A DNA stretch of 37,360 nt, taken from positions 1 through 37,360 of the forward strand of contig CANGUZ010000020.1 in the NCBI GenBank assembly GCA_947457255.1, given 5' to 3'. Shown here piece after piece: positions 1 through 7,555 of this stretch. The stretch's first letter is position 1, and each line of letters starts with the position of its first letter. The notes beneath the pieces were generated by a model. That model did not search any database and had not been told where the DNA came from. It saw only the letters and a program-made list of their open reading frames with translations. The position numbers and the translations under genes were made by a program. The stretch is from Flavobacteriaceae bacterium (GTDB lineage Bacteria > Bacteroidota > Bacteroidia > Flavobacteriales > Flavobacteriaceae).

Positions 1-402
1 AACATTCTCTTTACCTTTTCCAATTTTTTTAGGCTCTCTCGCTTCCCAAACTAAAGTAATAAACTCATCATTTGCAGCTACTAACTGAGCTTCTATTGTT
101 TCGCTGGCCAGTTTCACTATTAGTATTCTGCCAACATTTTTTTTATACTGCCTAATCATTTTTAAAGGAGAACCTACTCCTACCGAAGCCACTTCTAGAG
201 AAAAATCTTGTTCTTCTCGGTCTAAGTTGTTTTCTATTGCTCGACTAATATCAATACAGTCTTGCAAAATTACTCCATTATCTCCATCTAAAGTTACAAT
301 AATTTTGAAATTGTCAGTAATTGTCAAATCTATCAAAAAAACAGATGGCTTTTCTGACAATCCTGCGTTAACTAAACTTAATACTTTTTCTTTAAATGTC
401 AT
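1..402 (-). CDS. rimP: Ribosome maturation factor RimP (3' part outside window)
   Basis: The minus-strand frame from the ATG at 400-402 runs open to the window edge and gives 134 residues. It begins [20 protein letters not shown] and contains the RimP-like stretches [20 protein letters not shown] and [15 protein letters not shown]. RimP binds the 30S subunit and assists late 16S rRNA and small-subunit maturation in the cytoplasm. The family is about 150 residues long in this group, so only the last ~20 residues are missing. In most bacteria rimP leads the nusA-infB operon, which would lie to the left of this window; that part is inference. The gene has its own promoter and a hairpin leader, listed separately. 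Family assignment is confident; the 3' end cannot be seen. Confidence 0.9.
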   Translation of the reverse strand, partial: MTFKEKVLSLVNAGLSEKPSVFLIDLTITDNFKIIVTLDGDNGVILQDCIDISRAIENNLDREEQDFSLEVASVGVGSPLKMIRQYKKNVGRILIVKLASETIEAQLVAANDEFITLVWEAREPKKIGKGKENV

Positions 403-414
403 ATTTTATAAAAA

Positions 415-435
415 GAGGCACGCAATGCGTGCCTC
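415..435 (-). promoter_or_regulatory. Hairpin followed by U-run in the rimP leader (possible attenuator)
   Basis: Perfect inverted repeat with 9-bp arms GAGGCACGC / GCGTGCCTC and a 3-nt loop. It is much more GC-rich than its surroundings. Read on the minus strand, the right arm is followed at once by TTTT and an AT-rich stretch, and the rimP ATG comes 12 nt after the hairpin. This is the form of an intrinsic terminator placed inside a 5' leader, so it could attenuate rimP-nusA-infB transcription. It could instead be a dispersed palindrome or the terminator of an unseen small RNA. Confidence 0.6.
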
Positions 436-464
436 ATTATTTAGTTTTCTAATAAATAACGCTG

Positions 465-494
465 CAAATATAGTGTTTTTTTTATAAATCAAAA
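465..494 (-). promoter_or_regulatory. Promoter of rimP (Bacteroidota type)
   Basis: On the minus strand TATATTTG (465-472) matches the -7 consensus TAnnTTTG, and a TTTTG element (490-494) lies 17 nt upstream. Transcription would start near 458-460, giving a leader of about 57 nt that contains the hairpin at 415-435. Confidence 0.6.
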
Positions 495-586
495 ATGATT
501 GAAAATTTAAAAATATTATTATCTTTATAGCATTAATACATTGAAACCTATTTTATTTGAATACTTACACCTATAATATTTAATAT

Positions 587-1414
587 ATGAAAAGAATTTT
601 AGTCCCTACAGACTTTTCCAAACATGCAGAATACGCCTTAAAAGTTGCTGCTCAGATAGCTAGAGTTAATGACAGCGAAATTATTTTACTTCACATGTTA
701 GAACTTCCTCATGAAGGAAGTGATGCCGTAGGAAGTGGGCATGCCATTCCTGAAATCATGTTTTTTAAAAATAAGGTTATAAGCAACCTAGAAGATTTGA
801 TGGACTCTGATTATCTTGAAGGGATTACTGTTTCTGAAATTATTCAGTTTGACAAAGCTTTTGAAGGAATCATGACCGTAAGTAAATTAAACAAAGTCGA
901 TTTTATCGTAATGGGGTCTCACGGCACTAGTGGATTTCAGGAAATGATTATTGGGTCAAACACAGAAAAGGTAGTTCGTTTTTCAGATGTGCCTGTGTTG
1001 GTTATAAAAAATGAAATAGATGATTTTAAACCTCAAAAATTTGTTTTCGCATCTGATTTTTCGCAAGAAATAAAAAAACCATTCCAACAACTTATTGACT
1101 TTGCTAAAACTTACAATTCGCATCTAGATTTGGTTATGATTAATACTCCTAGCAGTTTCAAACCCACTCATGTTGCCGAAAAAATAATGAGTAATTTTGT
1201 AAATGAATTTGATTACCCTAATTATTCATTACACATTTACAATGATGTAAATGTAGAGAAAGGTGTTTTGAATTTTTCTAATAGTGTTAAAGCAGATTTA
1301 ATTGGTATGTGCACTCATGCAAGAAGAACCGGATTTGCCCATTTCTTTAATGGCAGTGTCAGTGAGGACTTAGTAAATCATGCTGTTAGACCTGTGATTA
1401 CCTTTAAAATTTAA
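587..1414 (+). CDS. Universal stress protein with two Usp domains
   Basis: 275 residues. The N-terminal Usp domain (PF00582, about 1-140) starts MKRILVPTDFSKHAEYALKVA and keeps the ATP-binding pattern G-2X-G-9X-G-S in GSHGTSGFQEMIIGS. The C-terminal half (about 150-275) is a second, diverged Usp domain ending in CTHARRTGFAHFFNGS, where the first glycine of the pattern is lost. One half probably binds ATP and the other is structural. Tandem Usp proteins act in the cytoplasm under stress or growth arrest; the exact role here is unknown. The gene stands alone, divergent from rimP, and ends before a strong terminator. The ATG at 587 is the only sensible start because the first beta strand follows immediately. 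Confidence 0.9.
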   Translation: MKRILVPTDFSKHAEYALKVAAQIARVNDSEIILLHMLELPHEGSDAVGSGHAIPEIMFFKNKVISNLEDLMDSDYLEGITVSEIIQFDKAFEGIMTVSKLNKVDFIVMGSHGTSGFQEMIIGSNTEKVVRFSDVPVLVIKNEIDDFKPQKFVFASDFSQEIKKPFQQLIDFAKTYNSHLDLVMINTPSSFKPTHVAEKIMSNFVNEFDYPNYSLHIYNDVNVEKGVLNFSNSVKADLIGMCTHARRTGFAHFFNGSVSEDLVNHAVRPVITFKI

Positions 1415-1433
1415 TTCTAAATTTAATTTAAAT

Positions 1434-1466
1434 AAAAAAACTCCTCAATTTCTTGAGGAGTTTTTT
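1434..1466. terminator. Bidirectional intrinsic terminator between usp gene and tRNA-Gln
   Basis: Stem CTCCTCAA / TTGAGGAG (1441-1448 and 1453-1460) with loop TTTC, flanked by seven A on the left and six T on the right. It can therefore stop transcription from the stress-protein gene on the plus strand and from the tRNA on the minus strand. Confidence 0.85.
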
Positions 1467-1467
1467 G

Positions 1468-1538
1468 TTGGTCTACTAGGACTCGAACCTAGAAAGACTG
1501 CACCAAAAACAGTTGTGTTACCATTACACCATAGACCA
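1468..1538 (-). tRNA. tRNA-Gln, anticodon TTG
   Basis: The minus strand folds as a complete cloverleaf: acceptor TGGTCTA / TAGACCA, D stem GTGT / ACAC with loop AATGGTAA, anticodon stem ACTGT / GCAGT with loop TTTTGGT (anticodon TTG, reads CAA and CAG), and T stem CTAGG / CCTAG with loop TTCGAGT. The discriminator base is A. The 3' CCA is not encoded, so it must be added after transcription. A terminator follows directly on the minus strand. Confidence 0.95.
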
Positions 1539-1561
1539 ATTCCGTTGCTGTTAAGCGAGTG

Positions 1562-1591
1562 CAAATTTAAAACAAATTTTATTTTAAGCAA
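1562..1591 (-). promoter_or_regulatory. Promoter of tRNA-Gln
   Basis: TAAATTTG (1562-1569, read on the minus strand) matches TAnnTTTG, with TTG at 1589-1591 and a 19-nt spacer. The predicted start lies about 20 nt upstream of the mature tRNA 5' end. Confidence 0.6.
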
Positions 1592-1775
1592 GCAATAATT
1601 GCTTTTTTATTAAAAATAAATAAAATACTGCACTTATGAATTCGTAAAACCTTTACCAAGTGAAACAAAGATTATAGAAACCATATTTACAATTTTAGAA
1701 TTTTTTGTTAATGCCCCTCACTTTCAACAAAAAAATAGTTTCTTTGTATCTCAAAAAAACATTATAATTTTCAGT

Positions 1776-4700
1776 ATGACTTCATTCAATTTCAATAAAT
1801 GGAATACAATTTTAGGTTGGTTTGCCTTTGCAATTGCATTAATTACATATACACTCACCGTAGAACCAACTATGAGTTTTTGGGATTGTGGAGAATATAT
1901 TGCAACTGCCGCTAAACTTGAAGTTGGTCATCCTCCTGGAGCACCATTATTTCAAATGATGGGTGCCTTTTTTGCCATGTTTGCTACTGACATCAAGAAT
2001 ATTGCTCTAATGGTAAATATGATGTCCGTGTTTTCAAGTGCATTTACTATTTTATTTTTGTTTTGGTCTTCAACTATAATTTTAAAGAAAATGATTGCTT
2101 CATTTTCAGAGCTAAATACAAATAATTCGATTGTTATTTTAGGAAGTTCGTTTGTTGGTGCACTAGCTTTTACTTTTTCGGATAGTTTTTGGTTTAATGC
2201 GGTTGAAGCAGAAGTTTATGCCATGGCAACATTATTCATTGCACTACTTTTTTGGTTGGGATTACGTTGGGAACAAGACATGTACACTCCGCGTGGGAAC
2301 AAATGGTTGTTAATAATCAGCTTGGTCATTGGACTCTCGTTTGGAGTTCACTTTATGGCCTTGTTAACAATACCTTCTATTGGGCTTTTGTATTATTTTA
2401 AACATTACAAAACGATTACTGTAAAGAGTTTCATAATCGCAAATATTGTAGTTGTATCTGTTTTACTCTTTATTTTCAAATTACTATTGCCATTAACAAT
2501 GGCATTGTTTGGAAAAACAGAAATTTATATGGTAAATAATTTTGGATTACCGTTTGATTCGGGAACTATTTTTGTAGCACTTTTATTTATTGCTTTCTTC
2601 TATTTTGGTTTAAAATACACCAAACAAAAAGGGCTCATTTTTTACAACACTATAATTCTTTGTATTTTATTTATCCTTATCGGATTTTCGACATGGATGA
2701 TGTTGCCCATTCGCGCTAATGCCAATACGGTAATTAACGAAAACAAACCGTCAGATGCTGCCGAAGTATTGGCATACTATAATAGAGAACAATATGGTGT
2801 GAATCCACTTTTTTATGGCCCACAATACACCGACGCTTTTACAGGATTAGACGAAGAAAATCCTTACTTAGACAAAGCGCCCAATTATGAGAGAGATTAT
2901 AAAACAGGCAAGTACATTATTACCAATAATTTTAAAAACGCCGAACAAAATAGTGATGACAAACAAAAAGCAATTTTGCCTAGATTATGGAGTACCGATC
3001 ATATAGAAAACTATATGAATTTTACAAATGTTCCTGAATTTAAAATTAATCCCGACTATTCTGAAGAAAAGGAACTAGTAGATATAATTGCTGAGTTTAG
3101 AAAAGCCTATGCTGCAAAAGAAATTGATAATGAAGGGTATATTTCTTTCTTAAAAAGTTATGGCGAATACTTAATTATAGAAAAGCCTAGCACTTGGGAC
3201 AATTTAAGTTTCATGTTCGAATACCAATTTGGCTATATGTATTGGAGGTATTTAATGTGGAATTTTACAGGAAAACAAAACGATATTCAAGGCAAGTATG
3301 ATAATCTTGACGGAAATTGGTTAAGCGGAATATCATTTATCGATGAAATTCATTTAGGCTCACAAGAAAATCTTCCAACAGATGTTTTAAACAACAAGGG
3401 AAGAAATGTATATTACTTTTTACCATTTCTCCTAGGGATAATTGGGTTGGTGTATCATGCCAATAAAGATTTAAAAAGTTTTTACGTTGTATTAGCTTTG
3501 TTTTTGTTTACAGGTTTGGCTTTGAAAATTTACCTAAACGAACGTCCTTTTGAACCTCGAGAACGAGATTATGCTTTAGTAGGTTCGTTTTATGTATTTG
3601 CTATTTGGATAGGATTTGGAGTTTTTGCCATATACGACACCATCAAAAACTATCTGAAACCTAAAATAGCTGGCCCCGTAATTATAGGCTTATGCTTGCT
3701 TGCAGCTCCAGTATTAATGGCCTTTCAAAACTGGGACGATCACGACAGATCTCATAAATATACTGCTATTGCAATGGCAAAAAATTATTTGAATTCCTGC
3801 GAACCCAATGCGATATTATTTACAATTGGGGATAATGATACTTTTCCGCTCTGGTACGCACAAGAAATTGAAAAAGTAAGAACCGATATAAAAATTGTAA
3901 ATACAAGCCTATTTATGACCGATTGGTATATCGATCAAATGAAAATGAAATCCTATGAAGCCGATGGAGTACCAATTAATTTTACACACGATCAATATGT
4001 AGGAGATAAGCTGGACTATGCGATTCATAATCCTAAAACAGAAAACCGTTGGGATATAAAGTCCTTACTTGAATTTATTGCAAGCGATGATCCGAAGACT
4101 ATTGTTGAAATGCAAAACGGACAGAAAATTCATTTTTACCCAACGGACAAAATACGAATTCCTGTAGACAAGAATATCATCATTAAAAATAAAGTCGTTA
4201 ACCCTAAATATTATGATTCTATTGTTCCGTATATAGACATTACTATAAAAGGTTCGGCTTTATACAAAAACAGATTAATGATGCTTGACATTATTGCAAA
4301 TAACAATTGGAAACGTCCTATATATTTTACTGGTGGAAGTTTTGGCGATGATGACTACTTATGGATGAAAGATCATTTGCAATTGGACGGATTGGTTTAC
4401 AAATTAATTCCTGTAAAAAACCCTATTTCTAAAGACGGAAGCCCATTAGACATGGGACAAATTGATAGCGATAAAATGTATAACATTGTAATGAAATGGG
4501 ATTGGGGCAACGGAGAGTCGAAAACGATTTACCACGACCCAGAAACAAGAAAAAACAGCATTTCTTATCGGTCAAACTTAGCCAGACTCATGGATCAATT
4601 AATTAAGGAAGGAAAAATTGAAAAAGCTAAAAAAGTGATTGAATTAACCATGACTAAAATGCCATTAAATTATTACGGCTATTACTCTTTATTAGATCCT

Positions 4701-5069
4701 TTTGCAGCAGGCTATTATAAAGTAGGAGAAAAAGAAAAGGCAAGAAATTTACTAGAACAATTAATGACTAAATACAAAGAAAATTTAAAGTACTATAGCA
4801 ATTTAAAACCTACTGAGCAAAGCTATATTATGATAGATATTATTACCGATATTGAAAGATATAGAGGTTTACTAGAAGTTATGAAAGAACAAGGCGACAT
4901 GCAGTTTTATAAAAAAAACGCAGTAATTTTTAACTCTTACAATCAAATGTTTGAACGATTTGGAAGAGAAAACGAAGGGCTAAAAAAAGATGAAAGCAAT
5001 TCTTTTACCGAAAAAGATTCTTTAGAAGAAATTGACACTTTGATTTCACCTGATTCAATTAAAAATTAA
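1776..5069 (+). CDS. DUF2723 family multi-pass membrane protein (GT-C-like)
   Basis: 1097 residues. The N-terminal part carries the DUF2723 (PF11028) signature: FWDCGEYIATAAKLEVGHPP, with acidic residues D37 and E40 in the first extracytoplasmic loop, the position where GT-C glycosyltransferases keep their catalytic acid. About nine hydrophobic helices lie between residues 11 and 315 and four more between about 545 and 660. A periplasmic insertion (about 315-545) separates them, and a long soluble tail (about 660-1097) contains ERPFEPRERDYA just before it, GDNDTFPLWYAQE, and helical TPR-like repeats near 930-1040. The family is described as protein-O-mannosyltransferase-like; acceptor and donor are unknown here. 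It is a single-gene unit bounded by a terminator. Confidence 0.8.
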   Translation: MTSFNFNKWNTILGWFAFAIALITYTLTVEPTMSFWDCGEYIATAAKLEVGHPPGAPLFQMMGAFFAMFATDIKNIALMVNMMSVFSSAFTILFLFWSSTIILKKMIASFSELNTNNSIVILGSSFVGALAFTFSDSFWFNAVEAEVYAMATLFIALLFWLGLRWEQDMYTPRGNKWLLIISLVIGLSFGVHFMALLTIPSIGLLYYFKHYKTITVKSFIIANIVVVSVLLFIFKLLLPLTMALFGKTEIYMVNNFGLPFDSGTIFVALLFIAFFYFGLKYTKQKGLIFYNTIILCILFILIGFSTWMMLPIRANANTVINENKPSDAAEVLAYYNREQYGVNPLFYGPQYTDAFTGLDEENPYLDKAPNYERDYKTGKYIITNNFKNAEQNSDDKQKAILPRLWSTDHIENYMNFTNVPEFKINPDYSEEKELVDIIAEFRKAYAAKEIDNEGYISFLKSYGEYLIIEKPSTWDNLSFMFEYQFGYMYWRYLMWNFTGKQNDIQGKYDNLDGNWLSGISFIDEIHLGSQENLPTDVLNNKGRNVYYFLPFLLGIIGLVYHANKDLKSFYVVLALFLFTGLALKIYLNERPFEPRERDYALVGSFYVFAIWIGFGVFAIYDTIKNYLKPKIAGPVIIGLCLLAAPVLMAFQNWDDHDRSHKYTAIAMAKNYLNSCEPNAILFTIGDNDTFPLWYAQEIEKVRTDIKIVNTSLFMTDWYIDQMKMKSYEADGVPINFTHDQYVGDKLDYAIHNPKTENRWDIKSLLEFIASDDPKTIVEMQNGQKIHFYPTDKIRIPVDKNIIIKNKVVNPKYYDSIVPYIDITIKGSALYKNRLMMLDIIANNNWKRPIYFTGGSFGDDDYLWMKDHLQLDGLVYKLIPVKNPISKDGSPLDMGQIDSDKMYNIVMKWDWGNGESKTIYHDPETRKNSISYRSNLARLMDQLIKEGKIEKAKKVIELTMTKMPLNYYGYYSLLDPFAAGYYKVGEKEKARNLLEQLMTKYKENLKYYSNLKPTEQSYIMIDIITDIERYRGLLEVMKEQGDMQFYKKNAVIFNSYNQMFERFGRENEGLKKDESNSFTEKDSLEEIDTLISPDSIKN

Positions 5070-5086
5070 AATATTTTTACAACTAA

Positions 5087-5131
5087 TAAAAAACAGCAAC
5101 GACTATGTAAAATTAGCGTTGCTGTTTTTAT
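5087..5131 (+). terminator. Intrinsic terminator after the DUF2723 gene
   Basis: Ten-bp stem AACAGCAACG / CGTTGCTGTT (5092-5101 and 5117-5126) with a 15-nt loop, extended by A and T runs and followed by TTTATTTT. It sits only about 25 nt before the next gene on the same strand, so the deacetylase needs its own promoter or depends on read-through. Confidence 0.8.
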
Positions 5132-5154
5132 TTTAAAATAAAATTCTATATCAA

Positions 5155-5805
5155 ATGAAGTTCTATTGGATCAAAACGAGTGTCTTACTAAAAAAAATAT
5201 TTTCAAATTATATTTGGGATATTCCGAATAATGAAAATAGTGTTTATCTTACTTTTGATGATGGACCAACTCCTGAAATCACCCAGTGGACATTATTACA
5301 ATTAAAAAAATATAATGCAAAAGCTACTTTTTTTTGTATTGGAAACAATGTTGAAAAACATCCTGAAATTTTCAATTCAGCAATTCAGCAAGGACATACG
5401 ATAGGAAACCATACTTTCAATCATCTAAACGGTTGGAAAACAGAAACCGAAACATATATTAAAAATGCAAAGCAATGTGAAATTCGAATATCAAATCAAC
5501 AATCTGAAATCAACAATCTAAAATCTAAACTCTTCAGGCCTCCTTATGGTAAAATCAAATCCAAACAAGCAAAAAAGCTAATGGAATTGGGTTACAAAAT
5601 AATTATGTGGGATGTTTTGAGTGCCGATTTTGATTCTTCAATTACACGAGAGAAATGTTTAAACAATGTTATTTCAAATGTTCAATCAGGCAGTATAATT
5701 GTTTTTCACGACAGTGTAAAAGGGTTTAAAAACCTTGAATATGTTTTGCCTAAAACTTTAGAATTTCTGAAACAAAATGGGTATAAATGCGAACCAATAC
5801 TTTAA
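5155..5805 (+). CDS. Polysaccharide deacetylase (NodB homology, CE4)
   Basis: 216 residues with all five CE4 motifs: TFDDGP (D35 and D36, base and metal ligand), NHTFNH (metal ligands H86 and H90), RPPYG (128-132), WDVLSADF and IVFHDS (catalytic histidine). The enzyme would hydrolyse N- or O-acetyl groups from a polysaccharide or peptidoglycan. There is no clear signal peptide: the N-terminus MKFYWIKTSVLLKKIF is only weakly hydrophobic, so localisation is uncertain. Residues 113-125 (ISNQQSEINNLKSK region) are encoded by a 14-bp tandem repeat and look like an insertion just before RPPYG. The stop codon overlaps the stop of the convergent thioredoxin-like gene. Confidence 0.9.
   Translation: MKFYWIKTSVLLKKIFSNYIWDIPNNENSVYLTFDDGPTPEITQWTLLQLKKYNAKATFFCIGNNVEKHPEIFNSAIQQGHTIGNHTFNHLNGWKTETETYIKNAKQCEIRISNQQSEINNLKSKLFRPPYGKIKSKQAKKLMELGYKIIMWDVLSADFDSSITREKCLNNVISNVQSGSIIVFHDSVKGFKNLEYVLPKTLEFLKQNGYKCEPIL
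5493..5529 (+). repeat. 14-bp tandem repeat inside the deacetylase gene
   Basis: Two adjacent units AAATCAACAATCTG and AAATCAACAATCTA (5493-5506, 5507-5520) followed by the partial unit AAATCTAAA. The unit matches, on the opposite strand, the 14-bp repeat found inside hemW at 20121-20148. Confidence 0.8.
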
Positions 5806-6098
5806 ATCTGGTCTTGAACTAAGCCAATAATAGTATTTGCATCTAACTCACCAGATTGTCGCCAGATCATTTGACCTTCTTTATAAATCATTAAGGTAGG
5901 CAGCCCTTTAATTCGTAATGCATCTGCTAATTCTTGATTTTTATCGACATCAATTTTTATCACTTTTGCTTTATCTCCTAAAGCAGCTGCTACATCTCGT
6001 ATTACAGGATGCATAGATACTGATGATTCGTTCCAATCTGTATAAAAATCAATTAATACAGGAACTTGTGCATTTATAAGTTCTCCAAATTTAGACAT
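5802..6098 (-). CDS. Thioredoxin-fold protein lacking the CxxC cysteines
   Basis: 98 residues with the thioredoxin order: buried aspartate in VLIDFYTDW (D17), active-site position, the strand VIKIDVDKN, then the cis-proline loop KGLPTLM (P67) and the usual C-terminal helix. The place of WCGPC is taken by WNESS (22-26), and the protein contains no cysteine at all, so it cannot catalyse disulfide exchange. No signal peptide; cytoplasmic. It may act as a protein-binding or redox-insensitive scaffold, but no partner is visible. Fold assignment is confident, function unknown. Its stop overlaps that of the convergent deacetylase by a few bases. Confidence 0.85.
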   Translation of the reverse strand: MSKFGELINAQVPVLIDFYTDWNESSVSMHPVIRDVAAALGDKAKVIKIDVDKNQELADALRIKGLPTLMIYKEGQMIWRQSGELDANTIIGLVQDQI

Positions 6099-6148
6099 AA
6101 AACCAAAATATTTAATTTTTAAAGCCTCGTAAATAAGATATTATTATA

Positions 6149-6156
6149 CAAAAGTA
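6149..6156 (-). promoter_or_regulatory. Candidate -7 element for the thioredoxin-fold gene
   Basis: TACTTTTG on the minus strand matches TAnnTTTG exactly and would start transcription about 44 nt before the ATG. No good TTG is seen 17-20 nt upstream, so support is partial. Confidence 0.4.
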
Positions 6157-6170
6157 GCACTTTAAACGAA

Positions 6171-7406
6171 TTATGCTAATTTTTCGCCTTTTTTTAGTTG
6201 AATTACCGTGATTTCGGGCATAATACCTACTCTGCCAGGATAAGCATGAAAGCCAAACCCACGATTAACATATATATATCTGCCTAGATTTTCGTACAAT
6301 CCGGACCATTGCTTGTAAACATATTGTACGGGGCTCCAACGTATAATTCCTGGTATTTCAATTCCAAATTGCAAGCCATGTGTGTGTCCAGAAAGAGTAA
6401 GCTGAAAATGCTTTTCATCTTTTTTAATTTCATATTCCCAATGACTTGGATCGTGACTCATCAATATTTTAAAATCTTTTTCGGATAATCCTTCTGAAGC
6501 TTTATTCAAATCCCCTGCTTGTTTGAAATTTTTTCCCCAGTTTTCAACTCCAACAATTACAATCTCGCTTGAGTCTTTTTTTATTTTTTTATTTTGATTC
6601 AACAGTAAATCAAAACCAATTTTGCTATATAACGCTTTTATTTCCTTAAAATTCTCCTCTTTATCAGCTGGAGTAGGCCAATCAATATATTCTCCATAAT
6701 CATGATTTCCTAGAACCGCATATTTACCAAAAGCATGGGGTTGTATTCTGTTGAAAGCTTCAATCCAAGGGTTCATTTCTTTGGCATGAGTATTTACAAT
6801 ATCGCCAGTAAACAAAATTAAATCTGAATTTTGCTCATTTATTAAATCAATTGCATAATTTATTTTTTCAGGATTATCAAAACTACCACTATGTACATCA
6901 GAAATTTGAGTTATGGTAAAGCCATCAAAACCATCTGGTAAATCAGGAAAAAAAATCCGCTGTTTAATGACTCTATAATTATATTTGCCTACGGTCATTC
7001 CGTAAATTAATGATAAGAAAGGAATAGCTGCAATACCTAAACCTATCTGACTTACAAACTTTCTTCTTGAAGGTAAAAAATCGGCTCTGGTATCATATTC
7101 AATAAAATAATTAATAGCTCCAGCACCAACTCTAAAAATATCTTCAGTAAATAAAACTAAAGTTATTAATATTTTTGGGATAAAAACCAATAGAAGCAAA
7201 CCCATTGTAATCATGGTTTGTTTAGTTTGCCCAACAGAACGATCGAATTGTGTAAAAGAATATACAATAAATAGAAATAGAAATACACTAATAATTTGAT
7301 ATGAAATTAGTAGTCCTCTAACTTTTACGACCGTTTTTATTGCCTGAAAAGCATAAAGCTCAATTACTAGAAGAAGAGCGCACAAAAAAAGGAAACGGAA
7401 AAGCAT
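6171..7406 (-). CDS. Membrane-anchored calcineurin-like metallophosphoesterase
   Basis: The chosen start (MLFRFLFLCALLLVIELYAF) gives 411 residues; an in-frame ATG at 7448 would add 14. Three hydrophobic helices occupy roughly the first 105 residues. A fourth hydrophobic stretch follows the basic SRRKF near residue 115-140 and resembles a signal anchor. The phosphoesterase domain (PF00149) then shows the metal-ligand motifs DVHSG, GDIVN, GNHDYG and SGHTHG. This layout is that of YaeI/YkuE-type phosphodiesterases, which act on phospholipid or nucleotide-type esters; the substrate here is unknown. It lies downstream of nothing obvious and is divergent from polA. The upstream start cannot be excluded, but the later one fits the usual N-terminus better. 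Confidence 0.85.
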   Translation of the reverse strand: MLFRFLFLCALLLVIELYAFQAIKTVVKVRGLLISYQIISVFLFLFIVYSFTQFDRSVGQTKQTMITMGLLLLVFIPKILITLVLFTEDIFRVGAGAINYFIEYDTRADFLPSRRKFVSQIGLGIAAIPFLSLIYGMTVGKYNYRVIKQRIFFPDLPDGFDGFTITQISDVHSGSFDNPEKINYAIDLINEQNSDLILFTGDIVNTHAKEMNPWIEAFNRIQPHAFGKYAVLGNHDYGEYIDWPTPADKEENFKEIKALYSKIGFDLLLNQNKKIKKDSSEIVIVGVENWGKNFKQAGDLNKASEGLSEKDFKILMSHDPSHWEYEIKKDEKHFQLTLSGHTHGLQFGIEIPGIIRWSPVQYVYKQWSGLYENLGRYIYVNRGFGFHAYPGRVGIMPEITVIQLKKGEKLA

Positions 7407-7555
7407 TTTTGAAAATTTTAAGCAAATTAACAAATTAATAATAAGCATAAAATCTTTATTAATTAAAATTTAACTCTAAAAGTAAACTTTCAATTTCGAT
7501 TCCCTATTTTTACATTTTTAAATTTTGCACTCGTTTTAAAATTACAATTCAAAAC

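Noticed and set aside
227..487. Open frame of 86 codons on the plus strand
   Set aside because: It is antisense to rimP and its promoter; the minus-strand product is a recognisable RimP.
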